Positions 1 to 5,246 of a DNA stretch of 5,246 nucleotides are shown piece after piece. The notes beneath the pieces are model-generated. The model made no database searches and was not told the DNA's origin. It saw nothing but the letters and a program-made list of their open reading frames with translations. Made by a program: the position numbers and the translations under genes. The stretch is taken from assembly GCA_025936205.1 (NCBI GenBank), contig JAICTU010000577.1, positions 1 through 5,246 of the forward strand. The letters run 5' to 3'. Numbering within the stretch: position 1 is the first letter of the stretch; every line of letters starts with the position of its first letter. The stretch is from Polyangiaceae bacterium (GTDB lineage Bacteria; Myxococcota; Polyangia; Polyangiales; Polyangiaceae).

Positions 1-2729
1 CCACCGAGGGCCGCGACGGCCACTTCCGGATCCGCCACGGCAGGCAGCTCGTGCAAGCGCTCCACGGGCACTCGCGCCAGGTGCGCTTGCATCTTGCCGA
101 TGCCCTGGCCGATCGCGGCCTGGATCGCCTCGGGTTCTGCCGGGAAGTCGAATCCCAGCAGGGCCAGGCCCTGCCGCACTGCTTCGACGGCAGCAGGTAG
201 ATCGGCCTGATACACGAGCACCTCGCAGCGAGCCAGAAAGACTCGCCCGCGCTCGGCCTTGCTCGGTGCCCACGCGAAGAGCTCGCTGCACAGCTGCTCC
301 GCTCGCTGGCGCTCGCCCGCCAGCAGCACCGAGCTCACCCGCTCCGAGAACAGCCGGAAGCGGAACTCCGGGCGCTCCGCCCATTCGTCGGGGCTCAGGC
401 AAGCGGCAGCCGCATCGTGGTACCTCGCGGCCAGCGCGAAGGACGTGGTGGCGAAGGCCTTTGCAGCCGCCTCGTGATTTAGCCGTGCCAGCTGCTCGCG
501 CTCGCCCAGCTCCGTGATCAGCGAGCGCCCCAGGTTGAGATGGTTGATGCTCGCGAAGCGATCTTCAGCAGCGGGCCCTTGGTCGCCGCGGGCCAGCGAC
601 GTGCGTCCGATGCGCAGATGGATCTGCGCCCGTTCCTCGCTGCTGGTGAGCGAGTAAGCGGCCTCCTGCACTCGATCGTGCTGAAATCCGAAGCGGGCGT
701 CCCAGCCCTGCTGTGCCGCGAGCTCGCCGGCTAGCTCCAGGAAGCGAACGTTGCTGGTCAAGGGCAGGGTCAAGCCCTCGCGAGCCGGCACGGAGAGGGC
801 TCGAGCGACGCTCAGCACATCCTGTCCGAGCAGCTCCGCGATGGCCGACACCGAGAACGTGTTGCCCAGGCAGGCTGCGATCTTCAGCACCGCGCGCGTG
901 GGGTCGGGCAGAGTCGCCAGGCGTTGCACCATCAGCTCCACCACATTGGCCGTGGCGCTCGCGGCCCGCACCGCGTCCAGATCCCAGCTCCACTGGCCGC
1001 GTTCACGGTCGAAGCACAGGGTGCCTTGCTTGTGCAGGGTCTCCAGCAGCTCCGCCGCGAAGAATGGGTTGCCCTGGCTCTTCTCGAACAGCACGCCGGC
1101 GAGCGCCGCGCAGCGCTCCGGGCTGGCCCGCAGTGTATCGGACACGAGCTCGGTCAGCGCCGGTGTGGTCAGCGGCGCCAGCTCGAGCTCCTCGACCACC
1201 TCGGGCGCGACCTCGCGCAACTCGCGAATGGCAAGCGCCAGCAGATGATTGTCATGGACCTCGTTGTCCCGGAAGGCACCGATCACCAACAGGTGCTGCA
1301 AGTCGCCGTGGCAGAGTAGCTCCACCAGCAGGTCGGGCGTCGACGGATCCGTCCACTGCAGATCATCGAGGAAGAGCACGAGCGGTGCCTCGGCCGTGGC
1401 CAGGGCCCGCGTGAGCCGCGCGAAGGCTTGCTGAAAGCGCCTCTGTGCGTAAGGCCCCGCCACCTTCTCGGACGGCGGCTGGGGCCCCACCAGCTGACTC
1501 AGGTCGGGCAAAAACTCGACCAGTTGGCTCAGCCCTGTGCCCACCAGCTCGACCACGCGCTGCCGGCAGGTTTCGACGCGAGGCTCGCTCTCGGTGAGGA
1601 CCTGCCGCAACAGGTCGCGAAACGCTACCGCCAGCGCCGCGTACGGCACGCCGCGTTCCAGCTGGTCGAACTTGCCCGTGCAAGACCGGCCGCCCCGGGC
1701 GCCGATGGGCGTGAGCGCCTCGCGGATCACGCTCGACTTGCCCACGCCCGCGTATCCGGACACCAACAGCAGTTGCGCCCGGCTGCTGCGCGCCCGCGCG
1801 AAGGCGTTCACCACCGTCTGCAGCTCGCGCTCGCGTCCCACCAGGCGCTGGGAGACACTGAAGCGCTCCGAGATATCGTCGCTGCCGAGCTCCAGCGCCT
1901 GGTCGGCGCGCCCGGCGGCAATGGCAGCGCGACAACGTGCCAGGTCGGCGAGCAAACCGGCGGAGCCTTGATAGCGCTCGCTCGGCTCTTTGCTCAGCAG
2001 CTTTGCGACCAGCAGCGCCAGCGACCGTGGCAGTGCCGGGTTCAGCTCGGTCACCAGCGGCGGGCGCTTGGAGAGGTGACAGTGCACCCAGCCCATCGCA
2101 TCCGCTGCCTGGAACGGCAGCTGTCCGGTGAGCAACTCGAAGAACGTGACACCGAGCGAATAGTAGTCGCTGCGATAGTCGAGCGAGCGATTCATGCGCC
2201 CGGTCTGCTCGGGCGACAGATAGGGCAGGGAGCCCTCGAGCTGCCCGGCGATCTTCAGCTCGCGCCCCTCGCGCGAGACGACCGCCGAGAGCTGGAAATC
2301 GATCAGCTTGAGCGTGTCCGTCTCGGCATGCCAGAGCACGTTCGAGGGTTTGATGTCCTTGTGGATGACCTGTGCCGCGTGCACGCGCGCCAGCGCCGCG
2401 ACCATGCGCGGCGCGATCCGGAAGAACTGCTCCAGATCGAGCGGTAGCGGCAGGTCGCCGAGGCTCCGGGCAGCGAAGTCCTCCAGCACCAGCACCGGGC
2501 TGCCCGCCAGCAGCTCGACCCCGACCAGCTCGACGATGCCGGGACCCCGCAGGCGTTCGAGCAGGCTCCGTTCCAGCTCCAGGCGCAGCACATCCTCTGC
2601 GAGTGGATAGTCGCGGGCCGCGCGCTTCAGGACGACGTCGCGTCCGCTGGCCACATGTCGTGCGCGGTGGACCGCGTGGCGAGTGTTGTGGGAGAGCGAC
2701 TCCCCGACACGGTAACCAGAAATCTCCAC
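1..2729 (-). CDS. Ser/Thr protein kinase-STAND/AAA ATPase signalling protein, trifunctional (kinase/ATPase/histidine kinase) type; 3' end outside window
   Basis: The frame is open from the GTG at 2729 to the left edge, giving 909 residues without the C-terminus. Residues 1-265 form a protein kinase domain: VVLK with Lys35, a helix-C Glu near 51-53, IHKDIKPSN with catalytic Asp125 and Asn130, Asp144 in DFQ, SPEQTGRMN at 172-180 and DYYSLG at 188-193. The Gly-rich loop is not recognisable, which is usual for this family. A STAND/AAA ATPase follows: VGRERE (297-302), Walker A GYAGVGKS with Lys331, Walker B LFLDDLQW with Asp455/456, GAFRDNE with Arg487, and GNPFF (553-557). FQHDRVQEAAY (682-692) and the helical TPR-like stretch from about 700 to the edge are typical of the large kinase/ATPase/GAF/histidine kinase proteins of cyanobacteria and myxobacteria. 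Those run to about 1,700-1,900 residues, so roughly half should lie off the edge; GAF and histidine kinase domains there are inferred. It is likely a cytoplasmic signalling protein; its signal and targets are unknown. Confidence 0.93.
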   Translation of the reverse strand, partial: MEISGYRVGESLSHNTRHAVHRARHVASGRDVVLKRAARDYPLAEDVLRLELERSLLERLRGPGIVELVGVELLAGSPVLVLEDFAARSLGDLPLPLDLEQFFRIAPRMVAALARVHAAQVIHKDIKPSNVLWHAETDTLKLIDFQLSAVVSREGRELKIAGQLEGSLPYLSPEQTGRMNRSLDYRSDYYSLGVTFFELLTGQLPFQAADAMGWVHCHLSKRPPLVTELNPALPRSLALLVAKLLSKEPSERYQGSAGLLADLARCRAAIAAGRADQALELGSDDISERFSVSQRLVGRERELQTVVNAFARARSSRAQLLLVSGYAGVGKSSVIREALTPIGARGGRSCTGKFDQLERGVPYAALAVAFRDLLRQVLTESEPRVETCRQRVVELVGTGLSQLVEFLPDLSQLVGPQPPSEKVAGPYAQRRFQQAFARLTRALATAEAPLVLFLDDLQWTDPSTPDLLVELLCHGDLQHLLVIGAFRDNEVHDNHLLALAIRELREVAPEVVEELELAPLTTPALTELVSDTLRASPERCAALAGVLFEKSQGNPFFAAELLETLHKQGTLCFDRERGQWSWDLDAVRAASATANVVELMVQRLATLPDPTRAVLKIAACLGNTFSVSAIAELLGQDVLSVARALSVPAREGLTLPLTSNVRFLELAGELAAQQGWDARFGFQHDRVQEAAYSLTSSEERAQIHLRIGRTSLARGDQGPAAEDRFASINHLNLGRSLITELGEREQLARLNHEAAAKAFATTSFALAARYHDAAAACLSPDEWAERPEFRFRLFSERVSSVLLAGERQRAEQLCSELFAWAPSKAERGRVFLARCEVLVYQADLPAAVEAVRQGLALLGFDFPAEPEAIQAAIGQGIGKMQAHLARVPVERLHELPAVADPEVAVAALG

Positions 2730-2733
2730 GCTG

Positions 2734-2740
2734 CTCTCCC
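2734..2740 (-). promoter_or_regulatory. Ribosome binding site deciding the GTG start of the kinase gene
   Basis: On the complement strand GGGAGAG lies just upstream of the GTG at 2727-2729, with its GGAG core about 6 bases from the start. An in-frame GTG also exists at 2760-2762, right after the in-frame stop TGA at 2772-2774, but it has only a weak purine run before it. Starting at 2729 places GYRVGES at residues 5-11, the position where this kinase family normally begins, so this start is preferred. The upstream GTG would add 11 residues with no family resemblance. Confidence 0.65.
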
Positions 2741-2855
2741 GCTCCCTGTGCCCGCACGGCACCCGGCTCTGTCACTTGAACGGCTGCCGCCGAAACGAGC
2801 GTGAGAACCCTCGAGCGCACACGCAGCACTCTCCCATCTGCTCGCTCTCATTTCT

Positions 2856-2901
2856 GCCAGCTGCCGTGTCGCGTTTTGGGCGCCACTGGCGCGCAGCTGG
2901 C
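2856..2901. repeat. Perfect 9-base inverted repeat, possible operator pair
   Basis: GCCAGCTGC at 2856-2864 is the exact reverse complement of GCAGCTGGC at 2893-2901, with 28 bases between. Each arm contains the self-complementary CAGCTG, so the arms can also be read as two copies of one site with centres about 37 bases apart. The location midway between two divergent starts would suit a regulator binding site. The spacing is not a whole number of helical turns and chance occurrence in GC-rich DNA is possible, so function is unproven. Confidence 0.35.
2880..2892. repeat. Short dyad GCGCC-ACT-GGCGC
   Basis: Five-base perfect arms flank a 3-base loop between the two arms of the larger inverted repeat. 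It could form a small hairpin or be a half-turn protein site. There is no T-run after it, so it is not an intrinsic terminator. Dyads this short are common in GC-rich sequence. Confidence 0.25.
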
Positions 2902-2983
2902 GACCCGGTTCGGTGCGTTTCGTGCGCAACTCTCTCGCAAGCCGTTGCTCGAGTCAGAGCCGGATGACTAAGCTCGGCGCACA

Positions 2984-3049
2984 ATGCCGACGCGTCTGCG
3001 CGAGCTGTTCCTCAGCTCCACCGTTTGGATCCCACTGTGCTTTGGCTGC
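2984..3049 (+). other. Lipoprotein signal peptide and lipidation cysteine of the GH74 protein
   Basis: Residues 1-22 have a short basic start (Arg4, Arg6), a hydrophobic stretch from Leu8 to Phe20 and a lipobox-like CFGC ending at Cys22. Gly at -1 and Cys at +1 fit signal peptidase II. Cys19 at -3 and Phe20 at -2 depart from the usual Leu and small residue. Ser at +2 and +3 would favour export to the outer membrane by the E. coli rule; its validity here is assumed. Plain secretion after signal peptidase I cleavage is the alternative. Confidence 0.7.
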
Positions 3050-5246
3050 AGCAGCTCCGGGCCAGCCCACTCGACAGAACCCAACTCCTCGGCGCCGCCC
3101 GGCGTGCCGGGCGCCGCTGGGAACAGCTCCACCAATCCGGACTCACGCAGCGTCGCCACGCCGACGCCGGCGACGAGCTCCGAGGATCCACCAGCTCCCG
3201 TTGGGCTGGTCGGCGCCGGCGGTAGCGCGGGAGCGAGCGGTGAGATGCCGGCCGCTGCAGGCTGCAGCGCGAACGCCGCCGGATACTGCTGGCGCTCCGT
3301 CACGATCGGCGGCGGCGGCTTCGTCTCCGGGCTCGTGTTCTCGCGGCTGGAGCAAGGCCTGCTCTACGCGCGCACCGACGTGGGCGGCGCCTATCGCTGG
3401 AGCGAGGCGACGCAGAGTTGGTCGCCGCTGCTCGACTGGGTCTCCGAGAATCAGACCGGTTTTCTCGGGGTCGAGTCGCTGGCGATCGATCCGAGCGACG
3501 CCGAGCGGCTGTACCTGCTGGTCGGCATCCGCTACTTCAACGGTGGCAAGACGGCGATTCTGCGCTCCAGCGATCGCGGCGCGAGCTTCAGCGTGACGGA
3601 AGTGACGTCGCAGTTCACCGCGCACGGCAACGGCATGGGGCGCCAGAACGGCGAACGGCTGGCGGTCGACCCCAGCGACGGCCGCATCCTGCTGGCGGGC
3701 ACGCGCCAGAACGGCCTGTTCCGCAGCGCCGATCGCGGCGAGACCTGGACACGCGTGGCCGCGCTCGACGTCACGACGACACCCGACGACGCAGGCATCG
3801 CCTTCGTGATCTTCGATCCCAGCGCGGGCACGCTGGAGGGCGCCACGCGCCGCGCCTACCTCGGCGTCTCGCGCTCGGGCAGCAGCAACCTGTTCGTGTC
3901 CGACGACGCGGGCGCGAGCTGGAGCGCCGTCGCGGGGCAGCCGACGGATTTCTCGCCCCAGCGCGCCGCGCTGGATGCCAACGGCACGCTATTGGTGACC
4001 TATGGCAACGGCGCCGGCCCCTCGCCGACCACGACCGATGCCATGGACAAGGGCGCCGTGTGGAAGCTCGCCGCCGGCACCTGGACGGAGATCTCCCCCC
4101 TGCGTGGTGGCCAGAATCGCGCCTTCGGAGGCATCAGCGTCGACGCCACGAACCCCGCGCGGCTGATCGCCACCACCATCAACACCTACCAGCAGCAGCC
4201 CTGGGGCTACGGCGATCGGATCTTCGTCAGCACCGACGCCGGCGCGAGCTGGACCGATCTGATCGCTGCCAATCGCGTCGCGATGGACACCAACGGCTTC
4301 CCCTGGATCGAGGGGCAGGCGATCCATTGGGCGGGCTCGATCGAGATCGATCCCTTCGACGCGCAGCGCGCGTTCGTGACCTCCGGCAACGGCATCTTCA
4401 TGACCAAGAATCTCGACGCGCAGAGCGAGACCTGGTCCTTCGCGGTGAAAGGCCTGGAGGAGACGGTGCCGCTGGATGCCGTGAGCGTGACCGGGGTCCC
4501 GCTGATCAGCGCCATCGGGGACTACGACGGCTTCCTGCACGCCGAGCTCGACGTCTCACCGGCCGCGGGCCGGCATGCGCCGGCGATCGGCACCACCAAC
4601 GCGATCGCCGCTGCTGCCGCACAACCGCAGCGATTGGCGCGCGTCGGCAGCGCGCTCTACCTCTCGAACGACGGTGGCAAGAGCTGGTCGGAGACCCCGC
4701 GCCCCACCGCTGACACCGGCGGCCGCCTCGCGCTCGCGAGCGACGGCTCCGTACTGCTCTGGAGCGCCGGAACCGCCGTGCACCGCAGCGCGGACGCGGG
4801 CCAGAGCTGGACCGTCCCGACGGGCCTCAGCGGCGCGCTCGCGCCGGTGGCCGACGGCGTCAACGCCGCCAAGTTCTACGCCTACGATCCCACGACGGGC
4901 GCCTTCTACGCGAGCAGCGACGGCGCGCGCTCCTTCTCCTCCGCCAGCACGCTCGCCACCGGCGGCGCGCCGCGCATCGCCAGCGCGCCCGGCGTCGAAG
5001 GCGACGTGTGGGTCGCGCTCGCCGGCGGTGGACTCAGCCGCAGCCAGAACTCCGGACAGAGCTTCACGCGCGTGGCCGGCGTCGACAGCGCCGCGGCCGT
5101 GGGCTTCGGCGCGGCGGCGCCGGGGCAGCCGTTCCCGGCGGTATACATCTGGGGCGCCGCCGGCGGCGGCGCGCGCGGCGTGTATCGCTCGGACGATGCC
5201 GGCGCCAGCTGGCTGCGGATCAACGACGACGCGCACCAGTACGGGG
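2984..5246 (+). CDS. GH74 family xyloglucanase lipoprotein (endo-beta-1,4-glucanase acting on xyloglucan); 3' end outside window
   Basis: The frame is open from the ATG at 2984 to the right edge (754 residues). A lipoprotein signal peptide (1-21) and a Ser/Pro/Gly linker (about 23-93) precede a GH74 domain starting near Trp103. Family landmarks in order are IGGGGFVSG (108-116), YARTDVGGAYRW with Asp132, GMGRQNGERLAVDP, the LVTYGNGAGPS and GAVWKL segments, HWAGSIEIDPFD, IGDYDGFLH with Asp513, and INDDAHQYG at the very end. Asp132 and Asp513 sit in the two motifs that supply the catalytic acid/base pair of GH74 enzymes. Nine Asp-box motifs fit the double seven-bladed beta-propeller fold. INDDxHQ normally lies a few dozen residues before the end of the domain, so the catalytic part is nearly complete; a trailing carbohydrate-binding module cannot be excluded. 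The expected activity is cleavage of the xyloglucan backbone; endo versus reducing-end exo action cannot be told. An in-frame TAA at 2969-2971 leaves this ATG as the only usual start that keeps the signal peptide. Confidence 0.93.
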   Translation, partial: MPTRLRELFLSSTVWIPLCFGCSSSGPAHSTEPNSSAPPGVPGAAGNSSTNPDSRSVATPTPATSSEDPPAPVGLVGAGGSAGASGEMPAAAGCSANAAGYCWRSVTIGGGGFVSGLVFSRLEQGLLYARTDVGGAYRWSEATQSWSPLLDWVSENQTGFLGVESLAIDPSDAERLYLLVGIRYFNGGKTAILRSSDRGASFSVTEVTSQFTAHGNGMGRQNGERLAVDPSDGRILLAGTRQNGLFRSADRGETWTRVAALDVTTTPDDAGIAFVIFDPSAGTLEGATRRAYLGVSRSGSSNLFVSDDAGASWSAVAGQPTDFSPQRAALDANGTLLVTYGNGAGPSPTTTDAMDKGAVWKLAAGTWTEISPLRGGQNRAFGGISVDATNPARLIATTINTYQQQPWGYGDRIFVSTDAGASWTDLIAANRVAMDTNGFPWIEGQAIHWAGSIEIDPFDAQRAFVTSGNGIFMTKNLDAQSETWSFAVKGLEETVPLDAVSVTGVPLISAIGDYDGFLHAELDVSPAAGRHAPAIGTTNAIAAAAAQPQRLARVGSALYLSNDGGKSWSETPRPTADTGGRLALASDGSVLLWSAGTAVHRSADAGQSWTVPTGLSGALAPVADGVNAAKFYAYDPTTGAFYASSDGARSFSSASTLATGGAPRIASAPGVEGDVWVALAGGGLSRSQNSGQSFTRVAGVDSAAAVGFGAAAPGQPFPAVYIWGAAGGGARGVYRSDDAGASWLRINDDAHQYG
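3050..3262 (+). other. Low-complexity Ser/Pro/Thr/Gly/Ala linker of the GH74 protein
   Basis: Residues 23-93 are almost entirely Ser, Pro, Thr, Gly, Ala and Asn with few hydrophobic residues, for example SSAPPGVPGAAGNSS and TPTPATSSEDPPAP. No fold is recognisable. It ends just before Cys94 and Cys102, which could form a disulphide at the edge of the catalytic domain. The likely role is a flexible spacer holding the propeller away from the membrane. Confidence 0.75.
3566..5212 (+). repeat. Nine Asp-box (BNR-type, SxDxGxxW/F) motifs in the GH74 domain
   Basis: Motifs begin at 3566 (SSDRGASF), 3725 (SADRGETW), 3899 (SDDAGASW), 4229 (STDAGASW), 4664 (SNDGGKSW), 4787 (SADAGQSW), 4913 (SSDGARSF), 5042 (SQNSGQSF) and 5189 (SDDAGASW). 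The copies at 4913 and 5042 are degenerate: the first loses the Gly, the second has Asn for Asp. Asp-boxes are turns between outer strands of propeller blades and are structural rather than catalytic. Their number and spacing agree with the two-propeller GH74 fold. Confidence 0.9.

Larger units (their letters stand above)
2730..2983. promoter_or_regulatory. Divergent intergenic region between the kinase and xyloglucanase genes
   Basis: This 254-base stretch separates the two start codons and must hold both promoters unless one gene is transcribed from elsewhere. It contains the kinase ribosome binding site, an inverted repeat of GCCAGCTGC, and a short dyad at 2880-2892. I found no convincing sigma-70-type -35/-10 pair in either direction. 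The short open frames here (for example about 63-70 codons on each strand) overlap each other, lack good ribosome binding sites and look like nothing known, so I do not call a gene. No terminator is expected between divergent genes and none is seen. Confidence 0.6.

Noticed and set aside
1428..2447. 339-codon open frame on the plus strand
   Set aside because: It lies antisense to the kinase/ATPase coding region, has no recognisable domain, and its length is explained by scarcity of stops in GC-rich DNA.
2760..2762. Upstream GTG as start of the kinase gene
   Set aside because: Weak ribosome binding context and 11 added residues that do not resemble the family N-terminus; the GTG at 2729 fits better.
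1363..2829. 488-codon open frame on the complement strand
   Set aside because: It overlaps the kinase gene in another frame, is very rich in Arg, Ala and Gly with no motif, and the true frame shows continuous kinase and ATPase motifs. It is a high-GC shadow.
2776..2967. Possible small gene in the intergenic region (63 codons, plus strand) and its 70-codon counterpart on the other strand
   Set aside because: They overlap each other, have no good ribosome binding site and no recognisable composition or motif.
2945..2972. Sigma-70-like promoter TTGCTC with 17-base spacing to CTAAGC
   Set aside because: The -35 matches only half of the consensus and the -10 is not TATAAT-like; such matches arise by chance.
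3418..4713. 431-codon plus-strand open frame
   Set aside because: It is out of frame with the GH74 gene and made up mostly of Arg, with no family resemblance. The overlapping GH74 frame carries all the conserved motifs.
4556..5236. 226-codon complement-strand open frame
   Set aside because: Antisense to the last part of the GH74 domain and Arg/Ala/Gly-rich; no motif or ribosome binding site supports it.

Overview
This is a GC-rich window holding the parts of two large divergent genes, each cut off by a window edge. Base composition, GTG start use, a multidomain Ser/Thr kinase-ATPase signalling protein and a Ser/Pro/Gly-rich lipoprotein linker all suggest a soil myxobacterium (Myxococcota). 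That assignment is inference; no rRNA or marker gene is present.

Layout. The complement strand from about 2729 down to 1 carries the first ~909 residues of a trifunctional-type signalling protein. Its order is a protein kinase domain, a STAND/AAA ATPase domain with Walker A and B motifs, then a long helical TPR-like region. The part that would normally hold GAF and histidine kinase domains lies beyond the left edge. Positions 2730-2983 are a 254-base divergent intergenic region with a good ribosome binding site for the kinase, a 9-base inverted repeat and a small dyad, but no convincing promoter. The plus strand from 2984 to 5246 carries the first 754 residues of a lipoprotein with a family 74 glycoside hydrolase (xyloglucanase) catalytic domain. 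It retains both catalytic-type aspartates and has nine Asp-box repeats; only the last few dozen residues of the domain appear to be missing.

How they may work together. The kinase is a cytoplasmic sensor and the hydrolase is a surface-anchored enzyme attacking plant xyloglucan. The shared intergenic region allows coordinated expression, but nothing in the sequence proves a regulatory link. Other open frames in the window, including two long ones of 339 and 488 codons, are explained as shadows of these two genes. There is no RNA gene, CRISPR array, insertion sequence or phage gene. I see no clearly new system; the most notable details are a DFQ in place of the kinase DFG motif and the surface tethering of the GH74 enzyme.
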